Below are positions 16,757-24,748 of a stretch of DNA of 64,000 bases, one piece after another (positions within the stretch are counted from its first letter, which is position 1; every line of letters starts with the position of its first letter). The stretch is from Tamlana sp. 2_MG-2023 (GTDB lineage Bacteria; Bacteroidota; Bacteroidia; Flavobacteriales; Flavobacteriaceae), in NCBI RefSeq assembly GCF_030548465.1, contig NZ_JAUOSF010000004.1, positions 1 to 64,000 of the forward strand, given 5' to 3'. A program made the translations under genes and the position numbers. Under the pieces are notes generated by a model. It was not told where the DNA came from. It worked only from the letters and a program-made list of their open reading frames with translations, and did no database searches.

Positions 16757-17536
16757 ATGAAACGCTATCTCTTTTTATTAACCGTACTATTTATTTCTGC
16801 TGTGGGTTTCTCACAAGAAGAAGCAGATAAAGTATTAGGTGTGGTTATAAATGCATCAAACGATGCAAAATTAGAAAGCGTAAATATTGTGAACTTAAAT
16901 CAGGTAATTGGTACAACTACCAATGCTGATGGTGAGTTTTCCATTTCAGCAAAAGTTAATGATACCCTTCACTTATCCTATCTAGGATTTAAATCGATTA
17001 AAGTTCGTGTTACGAATGACTGGTTAAAGTTTGGTAGTGCTGAAATTGAATTAACCGAATTGGCACTAGCTCTTGAAGAAGTTGTAGTGAATCAACTAAG
17101 ACTTACGGGCTATTTAGAAGTAGATATCAAACAAGTTCCCGTTATAAACGACAATTACCGTTATCAGATTTCTGGACTTGAAGGTACAGGTTACGAAGCC
17201 AGTAAAGAATCTGGTTTAAACAAAGTGATTGGATCTCTTTTTAATCCTGCCGATTTCTTACACCGCATGTTTGGAAATAAACCAAACGAGCTTAAAAAGC
17301 TTAAAAAAATGAAGGAAGACGATGAGATTAGAAACCTTTTAGCCTCTCGTTTTGATAGAGAAATGCTTACCGTTTTACTGCAAGTTGACCGCGTAGATTT
17401 AGACGAAATTGTGAGTCAGTGCAACTATTCTAAAGGTTTCATTCAATCGGCTAACGATCTTCAAATTCTTGATGCCATTAGCGAATGTTATGAAGAATAC
17501 AAAGTATTAAGTCGCGGCAGAAATCGTAAGATTTAA
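16757..17536 (+). CDS. Secreted protein with carboxypeptidase-regulatory-like domain
   Basis: 259 aa. A signal peptide (MKRYLFLLTVLFISAVGFSQ) is followed by one CarboxypepD_reg-like/CNA-B type beta-sandwich (residues ~27-105: LGVVINASNDAKLESVNIVN, GTTTNADGEFSI, LHLSYLGFKSIKV). In Bacteroidota this domain usually precedes TonB receptors or occurs alone in envelope proteins. The C-terminal ~150 residues are mostly helical and charged (KLKKMKEDDEIRNLLASRFD) and unrecognised. Export to the periplasm or outer membrane is likely; the function is unknown. It appears monocistronic. Confidence 0.75.
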   Translation: MKRYLFLLTVLFISAVGFSQEEADKVLGVVINASNDAKLESVNIVNLNQVIGTTTNADGEFSISAKVNDTLHLSYLGFKSIKVRVTNDWLKFGSAEIELTELALALEEVVVNQLRLTGYLEVDIKQVPVINDNYRYQISGLEGTGYEASKESGLNKVIGSLFNPADFLHRMFGNKPNELKKLKKMKEDDEIRNLLASRFDREMLTVLLQVDRVDLDEIVSQCNYSKGFIQSANDLQILDAISECYEEYKVLSRGRNRKI

Positions 17537-17641
17537 TACTCATTTAAATTTCCGGCATAAAAGCACCCCTATAATCCCCTCAAGGGGATAATTTAATACT
17601 CAATAATTTTAAGATATTAAACGTATTGAAAATTAAGCCCC

Positions 17642-18298
17642 TTATTCCTTTGAATAAAAACGACTCACCACATCCTCATAGCTCTTAATCGTTTTTTTAC
17701 ACCAATCAAGGCGCTTTTCGTTAATTTCATCTTCAGTAAGTTGCCAAGAAATATTGCTTTGTCTCAACTTGGTCGTGACATGCTGTAAAATAATCGCGGC
17801 AGAAACTGAAATATTTAAACTTTCTGTAAAGCCTACCATAGGAATCTTCAAAAAGCAATCGGCTTCATCTAAAACGGCTTGCGACAAACCTTCTGTTTCT
17901 CTTCCGAAGAAAAAACAAGATTTTTTACTGATATCAAAATCATGCAACTCGCAGTCATTGGCATGAGGCGTAGTGGCAACAATTTGATAGCCTTTTTGTT
18001 TTAAATCAGATATACAGGTTTTTACATTTTGATAACGATTTAAATCTACCCACTTCTGGGCTCCCATAGCAATTTCGCGATCTATAGTTTTAGAATTTTG
18101 TTCCTCTATAATATTCACTTCCTGAATACCAAACACATCACAACTACGCATCACCGCACTGGTATTATGCAGTTGATACACGTCTTCGGTAGCGACTGTA
18201 AAATGCTTAGTACGTTGGGGCAAAACCGTATCAATACGCTGCTTTCTATTTTCGGTTAAGTAAGTTTCTAAATGTTCTAGGAGTTTTAAATCAATCAT
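17642..18298 (-). CDS. TrmH/SpoU family tRNA/rRNA 2'-O-methyltransferase
   Basis: 218 aa. SPOUT methyltransferase landmarks are HNTSAVMRSCDVFGI (motif 1, ~residues 43-57), FFFGRETEGLS (motif 2) and IPMVGFTESLNISVSAAI (motif 3, knot). The length and N-terminal segment (VLPQRTKHFTVATEDVYQLHN) resemble TrmH, the tRNA Gm18 methyltransferase, so that is the most likely activity. It stands alone on the minus strand between two rightward genes; its 3' flank has a small hairpin (ATCCCC/GGGGAT, 17571-17590). Confidence 0.85.
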   Translation of the reverse strand: MIDLKLLEHLETYLTENRKQRIDTVLPQRTKHFTVATEDVYQLHNTSAVMRSCDVFGIQEVNIIEEQNSKTIDREIAMGAQKWVDLNRYQNVKTCISDLKQKGYQIVATTPHANDCELHDFDISKKSCFFFGRETEGLSQAVLDEADCFLKIPMVGFTESLNISVSAAIILQHVTTKLRQSNISWQLTEDEINEKRLDWCKKTIKSYEDVVSRFYSKE

Positions 18299-18471
18299 GG
18301 TTCAAAAATACGTAATGTGAATAGGAAGCGCAACGTGAGTTCGTTTTCTTTAATTAGAAATTCTATTTACAAAATTAACTCATCACACAAAAATGCAAGT
18401 CGTATTGACGCTAAAGTTATTATATTTGAAGGGATTCCCGCCTTCGCGGGGATGGTAAATAGTTTTTAAAC

Positions 18472-19143
18472 ATGAAACACATCGTTGTACTTACAGGAGC
18501 GGGCATGAGTGCCGAAAGTGGCATCAATACCTTTAGAGACGCCGATGGTTTATGGGAAGGCCATGATGTTATGGAAGTCGCCACTCCTGAAGGGTTTACG
18601 GCTAATCCGGAATTGGTTTTAAACTTTTACAACCAACGCCGCAAACAACTTTTTGAAGTTGAACCCAATCAAGCACATTTTGATTTAGCTGAACTGGAAA
18701 ACACATTCAAAGTCAGCATCATTACACAAAATGTTGACGATTTACATGAACGTGCTGGCAGTACCAATGTAATTCACTTACATGGCGAATTACGCAAAGT
18801 AAAAAGCACTTTTGATGAAAATGATGTCTTACCTTGGGATAAAGATTTAGTTTTAGGTGATTTGTGCAAAAAAGGACATCAATTACGACCGCATATCGTT
18901 TGGTTTGGCGAAGCGGTTCCAATGATTGAAAAAGCCATAGAAATTTGTGAAACTGCCGATATTTTAATGATTATAGGCACTTCCATGCAAGTTTATCCCG
19001 CTGCGGGCTTAAAAGATTATGTTCCCGAAAACACACCAACCTATTTTATAGACCCCAAACCTAATATTAGTAGTAGAAAGAACTTAACTGTGATTTCAGA
19101 ACCTGCAACTTTAGGACTTCGAAAAGTAATTAGCCGTTTATAA
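18472..19143 (+). CDS. SIR2-family NAD-dependent protein deacylase
   Basis: 223 aa. NAD-binding motifs LTGAGMSAESGINTFRDADG and TQNVDDLHERAG, catalytic His in HLHGEL, and RPHIVWFGE are all present. Tyr and Arg in FYNQRRKQL (Y-x-x-R) are the residues that in CobB/SIRT5 recognise succinyl and malonyl groups, so desuccinylase/demalonylase activity is likely. The zinc tetrad is missing: between HLHGEL and RPH there is a single Cys (DLCKKG). A TATATTTG -7 box lies at 18421-18428. A short similar C-terminal fragment occurs at 20105-20209. Confidence 0.9.
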   Translation: MKHIVVLTGAGMSAESGINTFRDADGLWEGHDVMEVATPEGFTANPELVLNFYNQRRKQLFEVEPNQAHFDLAELENTFKVSIITQNVDDLHERAGSTNVIHLHGELRKVKSTFDENDVLPWDKDLVLGDLCKKGHQLRPHIVWFGEAVPMIEKAIEICETADILMIIGTSMQVYPAAGLKDYVPENTPTYFIDPKPNISSRKNLTVISEPATLGLRKVISRL

Positions 19144-19279
19144 TTACTTTTCGTATTTCAATAACTGCTTAAAAACGGTCCGAAGTTCTAGTTAACTATT
19201 TTTAGCTAAAAAAGAAATGGCAATCAAAGAAGAAAACACTGCAGAAATTTAAAATTATAGACCACTAAACTAAACGACC

Positions 19280-20098
19280 ATGAAAAGAGATGAAATAGCT
19301 AAACATATCTTGAACCGATTAAATCAAGACAAAGAATCGCTTAAGCAACAATATGATGACTCCAAAAGCAAAATAGGCTACTTCTACATAGATAACCTTT
19401 TACCTTCGGAAATTGTTAATGAAATAAATAATCAGTTTCCAAGTCAAAGCAAAATGTCTCTCAAAAAAAGTTTAAGAGAAAACAAGTATGTTGCAGCTCA
19501 AATGAATAATTACGATCCCATTTTGGAGGAGGCTATATACGCTTTTCAAAACCCAGAGGTCGTTAATTGCATTAAATATATTTGTAGTATAGATGATCTT
19601 CAACCCGATGAATACTTATATGCCGGCGGACTTTCTTCCATGAAAAAAGACCAGTTTTTAAATCCGCATTTAGACAATTCACATGATAAAGACAGAAACA
19701 GCTGGCGTGTTCTAAATTTACTTTTTTATGTGACTCCAAACTGGAATGATGAAAACGGCGGAAACTTAGAGTTATGGCCAAACGGTTTAAAGGAAAAACA
19801 AACAACTATACCTTCTAAATTTAACAGATTAATTGTAATGGCTACTCACCAATCGTCATGGCATTCCGTAAGTCCTGTAATTGTTGATTCTTCCAGAAAT
19901 TGTGTGTCTAATTATTACTTTTCAGATAATCCCTTACAACCTGATGATAAGTTCCATGTTACCACTTTTAGGGGGAGACCAGAACAAGTTATCATAAATC
20001 AAGTTTTAAAAATTGATTCCTTTTTAAGAATGAATATTCGTAAGCTATTTAAAAAAGGAATTAAAGAAAACCCACATGTTTACAAGAAGGATAATTAA
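19280..20098 (+). CDS. 2OG-Fe(II) oxygenase superfamily protein (prolyl-hydroxylase-like)
   Basis: 272 aa, cytosolic. The iron triad is visible as H-x-D in NPHLDNSHDKD (~residues 132-142) and the distal His in QSSWHSVSPV (~192-201). The cupin-like strand between them (RVLNLLFYVTPNWNDENGG, LELWPNG) fits the P4H/SM-20-like subgroup. Such enzymes hydroxylate proline in proteins or act in polysaccharide clusters. The substrate is not predictable here. It lies between an intact sirtuin gene and a possible sirtuin 3' remnant, so it may have been inserted. Confidence 0.8.
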   Translation: MKRDEIAKHILNRLNQDKESLKQQYDDSKSKIGYFYIDNLLPSEIVNEINNQFPSQSKMSLKKSLRENKYVAAQMNNYDPILEEAIYAFQNPEVVNCIKYICSIDDLQPDEYLYAGGLSSMKKDQFLNPHLDNSHDKDRNSWRVLNLLFYVTPNWNDENGGNLELWPNGLKEKQTTIPSKFNRLIVMATHQSSWHSVSPVIVDSSRNCVSNYYFSDNPLQPDDKFHVTTFRGRPEQVIINQVLKIDSFLRMNIRKLFKKGIKENPHVYKKDN

Positions 20099-20104
20099 AA
20101 AATA

Positions 20105-20209
20105 ATGTTGACGCGTTTTAAAATAACATTACAATTTATTCTTAGCGGGAATCCCGATACGGCTACAGCGGGGCTTAGAAAAGTGATGACTGATTTAGAA
20201 ACGTATTAA
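20105..20209 (+). pseudogene. Possible remnant of a second sirtuin C-terminus
   Basis: A 34-codon frame ends in NPDTATAGLRKVMTDLETY. The ATAGLRKV segment resembles ATLGLRKV at the C-terminus of the intact sirtuin (end 19143). No upstream NAD-binding motifs remain. It may be the scar of a duplication spanning the oxygenase gene, or chance similarity over a short stretch. Confidence 0.3.
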
Positions 20210-20236
20210 GAACAACTAAACACTAACGATCAACCA

Positions 20237-20485
20237 ATGACAAAAAGAAAATTAGAACAACTATCTGATGAAGAACTATTAAATAAAAAGAAATCTCTAA
20301 AACGTTCTAAACTGATTAAGGCTGCACTTATCGGTTTTTGTATTGGAATTATAGTTTACAGTGTTGCTGAAAATACGTGGGGACTTGTAACGCTTATTCC
20401 TGTTTTTTTTGTTTATAAACTAGTTAATAATTCTAAAAAAGATAAAGAACTAGAAACCATTTTAAAGAAACGAAATTTAGATTAA
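20237..20485 (+). CDS. Small membrane protein, 82 aa, unknown function
   Basis: I do not recognise a characterised family. A charged N-terminal helix (KRKLEQLSDEELLNKKKSLK) is followed by two adjacent membrane segments (ALIGFCIGIIVYSVA and GLVTLIPVFFVYKLV, residues ~31-62) and a basic tail ending KKRNLD. Small two-TM proteins of this layout are common and uncharacterised in flavobacteria. Its last 17 bases and the following REP hairpin are duplicated at 22855-22928, where a diverged remnant of a second 3' end is visible. Confidence 0.65.
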   Translation: MTKRKLEQLSDEELLNKKKSLKRSKLIKAALIGFCIGIIVYSVAENTWGLVTLIPVFFVYKLVNNSKKDKELETILKKRNLD

Positions 20486-20541
20486 AACACGTATTTAAAA
20501 TACTATTAAACTGTGTGCTAGCGCTCGTTTGTAACGAGTGC
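20468..20541. repeat. 74-bp direct repeat, left copy, containing REP hairpin 1
   Basis: Matches 22855-22928 at 72 of 74 positions, the two differences being adjacent to each other in the middle. It begins in the 3' end of the 82-aa gene and ends with the hairpin GCGCTCGTT-TGT-AACGAGTGC (20521-20541). The two copies bracket rayT and the IS3 element. Confidence 0.85.
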
Positions 20542-20632
20542 CCATAACAAAAGAATAATATCATGGTGTTTTTTTTATAACACAGACATAAAAAGCACCA
20601 TAATTAATTATACCTTCCTGTATTTTAGATTT

Positions 20633-21190
20633 ATGAGTAGAAAATATAAGTTTCATAATAAATCAGGCTTGTATGTTGTTTCCTTTGCCACTGTTTACTG
20701 GTTAGATATTTTCACAAGACAAGTATATTTTGATGTTTTGTCAGAAAGTATAAACTATTGCAGAGCGGAAAAGGGAATGGAAGTATACGCCTATTGTTTT
20801 ATGCCTAGTCATGTGCATTTAATTTTTAGGTCAAGCACAGATAAACCGACAGAACTATTAAGAGACTTTAAGAAGTACACTGCTAAAAAACTAATTAAAA
20901 CCATTAAAGACAACCCACAAGAAAGCCGAAAAGATTGGTTGTTATGGATGTTAGAACGAGCAGGTCAAAAACAAGGGAATATTAGTAAATATCAATTTTG
21001 GCAACATCATAATAAACCATTAGAATTATGGAGCGATACCGTAATCAAACAAAAAATAGATTATATACATAATAACCCTGTTGAAAGTGGTTTTGTTTCT
21101 GAAGCTATAGATTGGAAGTATTCTAGCGCTAGAAATTTTCAAGACGACCATACTATTTTAAAAATAGATGAATCTGGTTTTCTAGGATAA
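20633..21190 (+). CDS. REP-associated tyrosine transposase (RayT / TnpA-REP)
   Basis: 185 aa, Y1_Tnp family. The HUH-type metal motif is in MPSHVHLIF (~residues 56-64) and the nucleophilic tyrosine in KIDYIHNNPVESGFV (~143-157). RayT proteins are domesticated single-strand transposases that recognise REP hairpins. Here REP-like hairpins lie 92 bp upstream (20521-20541) and, inverted, beyond the IS insertion (22682-22702), so enzyme and cognate sites form one unit. The gene is intact. Confidence 0.9.
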   Translation: MSRKYKFHNKSGLYVVSFATVYWLDIFTRQVYFDVLSESINYCRAEKGMEVYAYCFMPSHVHLIFRSSTDKPTELLRDFKKYTAKKLIKTIKDNPQESRKDWLLWMLERAGQKQGNISKYQFWQHHNKPLELWSDTVIKQKIDYIHNNPVESGFVSEAIDWKYSSARNFQDDHTILKIDESGFLG

Positions 21191-21301
21191 CCTTAAATTA
21201 TTTAGCAGTTGTTGCAAACGTAGCTCTAGACATAAAATACTATGATTTTTTTAATAATGCTGTCTTGTCCTGAAATAGGTTTACACAAAAAGTGTAAAAG
21301 T

Positions 21302-21679
21302 ATGGAAAGATATTCAAAAGAGCATTCCTCAAAATTTCAAAACAGGTATAGTGAAGAGTTCAAAGCATTTATTTGTAAAGAATTTTTAACAGGGACGTTA
21401 AAACGCCGCCAAATAGAAGATAAATATAATATTGGTCATGGCTCATTAACAACATGGTTAAAGGACAAAGGTTATGATTATTCAAAACCAAGTATTGTAT
21501 CTTTACCAGCCATGGCAAATCAATCAAATGAAGCACCTAAAAAAAGCAAAGAATCCTTATCTCAATTAAAGAAAGAACTTCAGGAAGCTAAATTATTAGC
21601 AGAAACTTATAGAAAAATGATTGAGATAGCAGAACAAGAATTTAAAATTAAGATTGTAAAAAAGTCCAATACCAAGTAA
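21302..21679 (+). CDS. IS3-family OrfA (helix-turn-helix subunit)
   Basis: 125 aa from the ATG at 21302, which is inside the IS; an in-frame ATG at 21242 lies outside the left end and is rejected. The N-terminal HTH_Tnp domain reads through YSEEFKAFICKEFLTG and RRQIEDKYNIGHGSLTTWLK. A C-terminal leucine-rich coiled coil (SLSQLKKELQEAKLLAET) would allow multimerisation. The 3' end contains A AAA AAG at 21658-21664, so part of the product should be an OrfAB fusion by -1 slippage. Confidence 0.9.
   Translation: MERYSKEHSSKFQNRYSEEFKAFICKEFLTGTLKRRQIEDKYNIGHGSLTTWLKDKGYDYSKPSIVSLPAMANQSNEAPKKSKESLSQLKKELQEAKLLAETYRKMIEIAEQEFKIKIVKKSNTK
21658..21664 (+). promoter_or_regulatory. Programmed -1 frameshift heptamer
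   Basis: A AAA AAG is in the correct phase for orfA (codons AAA AAG at 21659-21664). The -1 frame is open from 21652 and continues without a stop into orfB, giving the junction ...KKVQYQVIQEMKNLYP. OrfA alone stops at 21677-21679. Canonical for IS3 transposase production. Confidence 0.8.
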
Positions 21680-21687
21680 TCCAAGAG

Positions 21688-22596
21688 ATGAAAAACCTTT
21701 ATCCAAAGGTAAGTTTAGGCAGGTTCTGCCGATTACTTGGTATTACACGTCAAGCATACTATCAACATTTTTGGTATCGAGAACAATTATCTTTTGAAGA
21801 GGATTTAATTGTGTCTGAAGTACATAAAATTAGAAAGAACCATCGTCATATGGGTGGTAGGAAATTGTATGAACTCCTACAGCCCTTTTTATTAGCTCAT
21901 CAGATAAAAATGGGTAGGGATAGATTATTTGATGTTTTATCAGCTCACCATCTTCTGGTTAGACGACAAAAGAAACAAACGATCACGACAAATTCTTTTC
22001 ATAGGTTTAAGAAGTATTCAAACCTAATCAGGGATTTTGTTCCTGTTAAACCAAACCAATTATGGGTAAGCGATATTACATATTGGAAACTAGAAACTGG
22101 GTTTGTCTATATTAGTATTATTACTGACGCTTATTCTCGAAAAATTGTTGGGTACCATTTAGCAGACAGCTTACAAACTTCTGAAACAATTCAAGCATTA
22201 CTATTGGCTATTGATAGTTTGCCTAAAGACCGTGAAGGTAAAAGTGCACCGATACATCATTCGGATAGAGGAACACAATATTGCAGTAATGAATATGTAA
22301 AACTATTACAAGCCATTAATATCGAGATTAGTATGACAGAAAACGGAGATCCATTAGAAAATGCAATAGCGGAAAGAGTAAATGGAATAATAAAAGAAGA
22401 ATACTTGAATGATTACGCTATAGGAAATATAAAAGAAGCTAGAGGACTATTAGCAACTGTCGTAAATCTATACAATCAAGAAAGACCTCATATGAGTATT
22501 GGAAACCTGACTCCGGATCACGTTCATCAAAACGATATAAAAACAGAAAAATTATGGAAGAATTATTATACAAAAAGTCCTATCATTGTAAATTAA
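21688..22596 (+). CDS. IS3-family OrfB (DDE integrase-type transposase)
   Basis: 302 aa. The HTH_21 region (HRHMGGRKLYELLQPFL, ~residues 52-68) is followed by the rve catalytic core with the three acidic residues: D in WVSDITYWKL, D in HHSDRGTQYCS, and E in ENAIAERVNGIIKEEY. It ends with NLTPDHVH. It catalyses strand transfer of the element, most likely as the OrfAB fusion made by -1 frameshifting. The ATG at 21688 may serve only for OrfB alone. Confidence 0.92.
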   Translation: MKNLYPKVSLGRFCRLLGITRQAYYQHFWYREQLSFEEDLIVSEVHKIRKNHRHMGGRKLYELLQPFLLAHQIKMGRDRLFDVLSAHHLLVRRQKKQTITTNSFHRFKKYSNLIRDFVPVKPNQLWVSDITYWKLETGFVYISIITDAYSRKIVGYHLADSLQTSETIQALLLAIDSLPKDREGKSAPIHHSDRGTQYCSNEYVKLLQAINIEISMTENGDPLENAIAERVNGIIKEEYLNDYAIGNIKEARGLLATVVNLYNQERPHMSIGNLTPDHVHQNDIKTEKLWKNYYTKSPIIVN

Positions 22597-22681
22597 TAAT
22601 AGGACTAAGGATAAGTTGTAAACCTATTTTAGGATTAATGTAAAATATGTAAACTTTTTTTAGGACGAGACATGCTCATCG

Positions 22682-22708
22682 GCACTCGTTCCAAACGAGC
22701 GCTAGCAC
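22682..22708 (-). repeat. REP hairpin 2, inverted, right border of the RayT unit
   Basis: GCACTCGTT-CCA-AACGAGCGC (22682-22702) followed by TAGCAC is the reverse complement of REP 1 apart from the loop. It lies 10 bp past the IS right end. Without the IS, rayT would be flanked by inverted REPs about 0.75 kb apart. Confidence 0.75.
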
Positions 22709-22854
22709 AGCTAGAACCAATAAATAGAATTGAACTTGGAATTTTGATTTTCTTGACAAATGGTAATCAGCACTAGTTATAAACTATCGTCATCCGCACT
22801 TAAGCTAAAATTCAGTTATCAACTGAAAAAAATAAAGATATCTAAGCTCTTAAA

Positions 22855-22928
22855 AAACGAAATTTAGATTAAAACACGTATTTACAGTACTATTAAACTG
22901 TGTGCTAGCGCTCGTTTGTAACGAGTGC
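22855..22928. repeat. 74-bp direct repeat, right copy, with REP hairpin 3
   Basis: 72/74 identical to 20468-20541. The bases before it (22828-22854) still resemble the 3' part of the 82-aa gene but carry an in-frame stop, so this is the decayed end of a second copy of that gene plus its REP (hairpin 22908-22928). Confidence 0.8.
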
Positions 22929-22959
22929 TTTTAATGAAAAAAGAAAAAATGCAAAACCA

Positions 22960-24195
22960 CTAAACTCTATTCTTTTCTTCAATCCACTTACTCATAAACT
23001 TAGTACTTTGCATGCTATGATGCTGCAACATTTGTCCGGTGAAATTATTTAAACGTCTTTCTTCGAGATTCAAAAAAGTATCATTTAACAAATTTAAAAA
23101 CGTTTTCTGAAACTCTACTTTACTAAAACGCTCATTTATAACAGGGAATCCGTTTTGTTGCTTTTCAGTCCAAAGTGATTGATTTTGATAGATTTCAACC
23201 GCTTTATTTGCAAATTCCTGCGGATCATCTTCTATAAATCCGTTAGGTTCAAAATCACCAAACATGCCTTCCGAAGCTATGCTAGACATGATGCTTGGTG
23301 TACCGTTTTGCATGGCGTCAACGAGCTTCCCTTTTAAACCTGCTCCAAAACGTACGGGTACCAAACAGGCTTTTGCTTGTTTCATCACAGTATTCACATC
23401 TTCCGCAAATCCTTTTATAAAAAAACCTTGTTTTTCATTATGCAGTTGCGTGACTTTTTGTGTCGCATAAGCCCCATAAATATGTAATTCTGCTTTTGGT
23501 AATTGTTTTTTTATGAGTGGCCAGATGGTTTCCTTTAAATATAAAACGCCATTATAATTGGGTTCATGCAAAAAATTTCCGATGGTGATAAAATGTTCCC
23601 GTGCTTCAAATATTGGTAAGGTTTTTATTGCTTCCGCGGAAATAGACTCCAACATAAAAGGCAAATACACCAATAAAGACGTATCAACCATAAACTGATT
23701 TTTAAGCAAATCCATTTCAGCTTCTGAAATCATTAAACTCAAATCACATCTATAAATACTTGCTATTTCACGTTTGGCTACCTCATTAAACAGATAACTT
23801 TTATCAAATGGTTTCCCTTCTTTAAAAGCTTGTTGCCTGCCCTTTCGTAAACAATGTAAATCTTCAGTATCTAGAATTTTGATGGCATTTGGGCATTGTT
23901 CTGAAACCCGCCAACCAAATTGTTCTTCCATCATAAAACGGTCAAACAGCACCACACTGGGGTTTAATTCTGAAATAAATTTATCAAAACTTTCATTATT
24001 GAGATCGATAGCCACTTGTGAAACTCCAATAGTTTCTAAATCAAAAGCATTATCACTTTTAGCACAAGGACTCGCAAAAGTGATCTTGTAGCCATCAGAT
24101 TGAAAGGTTTCAATAAGTTGCATCATGCGACTACCAGCTGCAGAACTCTTTGGTTCTGGCCATACAAAACCAATAATGAGCAAATTCTTGTTCAT
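22960..24195 (-). CDS. Glycosyltransferase, GT-B fold (family 1/4-like)
   Basis: 411 aa. The N-terminal Rossmann domain begins LLIIGFVWPEPKSSAAGSRM, a layout of GT4-type enzymes where the loop binds the acceptor. The C-terminal domain has FITIGNFLHEPNYNGVLYL and the donor-binding region KACLVPVRFGAGLKGKLVDAMQNGTPSIMSS with its conserved Gly-Lys-rich turn. No membrane segment is obvious. It probably adds a sugar to a cell-surface glycan or glycoprotein. No other glycan genes are adjacent, so donor and acceptor are unknown. Confidence 0.8.
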   Translation of the reverse strand: MNKNLLIIGFVWPEPKSSAAGSRMMQLIETFQSDGYKITFASPCAKSDNAFDLETIGVSQVAIDLNNESFDKFISELNPSVVLFDRFMMEEQFGWRVSEQCPNAIKILDTEDLHCLRKGRQQAFKEGKPFDKSYLFNEVAKREIASIYRCDLSLMISEAEMDLLKNQFMVDTSLLVYLPFMLESISAEAIKTLPIFEAREHFITIGNFLHEPNYNGVLYLKETIWPLIKKQLPKAELHIYGAYATQKVTQLHNEKQGFFIKGFAEDVNTVMKQAKACLVPVRFGAGLKGKLVDAMQNGTPSIMSSIASEGMFGDFEPNGFIEDDPQEFANKAVEIYQNQSLWTEKQQNGFPVINERFSKVEFQKTFLNLLNDTFLNLEERRLNNFTGQMLQHHSMQSTKFMSKWIEEKNRV

Positions 24196-24237
24196 CCTAA
24201 CAAACTAAGTGACTTAAATAAGAAAAGAAAAATTGAA

Positions 24238-24702
24238 TTATTCAACAGGTAATTGCAAAGCATAACCAGCACGCACTACCTTCGCCCACTCTACAACGGA
24301 CTGAATTTGTTCAGCGCTAAGATTCGCTTCAGTGTGTGTCCACGTGTAAGAATTTAATGGCATCTCTTTTTCTTCAACCATTTCGATAAGTTCATCAAAT
24401 TTATGGTCTTTTCTTTTTACTGAATTGTCTACCCAATCAGAAAAATTTAAATGCTTCTTTCCGTCCTTAACATGCCCAGCTAACCAATAATTTACAGGCG
24501 TAATCTTATCATACCATGGGTAACGCGTCACATCACTATGGCAATCATAACAGGTTTCTTCTAAAATACGTTTTACATCTTCTGGCGGATTGGTTTCTGC
24601 AACGAAAGGTTCAACAGACTTTAAATCGCCTTCATTTCTTTCTGGCCCGAAAAACTGAGCAACTACAAATAACACGAGTAATGCCAAAAACACTTTTTTC
24701 AT
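24238..24702 (-). CDS. Haem-binding domain-containing protein
   Basis: 154 aa from the ATG at 24702, which gives a clean N-terminal membrane anchor or signal (MKKVFLALLVLFVVAQFFG). The c-type-like haem attachment motif CYDCH sits near residue 52 in EETCYDCHSDVTRYPWYDKI, and NYWLAGHVKDGKKHLNFSDW follows. These features match the 'haem_bd' family of Bacteroidota, where the protein faces the periplasm. Its redox or sensing role is unknown. It is divergent from the gene at 24749 with ~46 bp between starts. Confidence 0.82.
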   Translation of the reverse strand: MKKVFLALLVLFVVAQFFGPERNEGDLKSVEPFVAETNPPEDVKRILEETCYDCHSDVTRYPWYDKITPVNYWLAGHVKDGKKHLNFSDWVDNSVKRKDHKFDELIEMVEEKEMPLNSYTWTHTEANLSAEQIQSVVEWAKVVRAGYALQLPVE

Positions 24703-24748
24703 TATCTTCAATTTTTTAATTTTAAAAAAATAAAAATAAGAAATCCTT

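Larger units (their letters stand above)
21261..22672 (+). mobile_element. IS3-family insertion sequence, 1412 bp, intact
   Basis: The left end TGTCTTGTCCTGAAATAGG (21261 onward) and the inverted right end TGTCTCGTCCTAAAAAAAG (ending 22672) are imperfect terminal repeats, starting TG and ending CA. A direct TGC flanks both sides (21258-21260 and 22673-22675), a 3-bp target duplication typical of IS3. It encodes orfA and orfB with a slippery frameshift signal. It inserted between rayT and its downstream REP. An intact coding region and matching ends suggest recent arrival. Confidence 0.9.

Noticed and set aside
17571-17590. ATCCCC/GGGGAT hairpin as terminator of the upstream gene
   Set aside because: Short stem and only a weak T stretch; could be a terminator but is not distinctive enough to list.
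22740-22820. Degenerate GCACTAGTTATAAACTA-type palindrome as a fourth REP
   Set aside because: Only loosely similar to the three clear REP hairpins; arms do not pair well.
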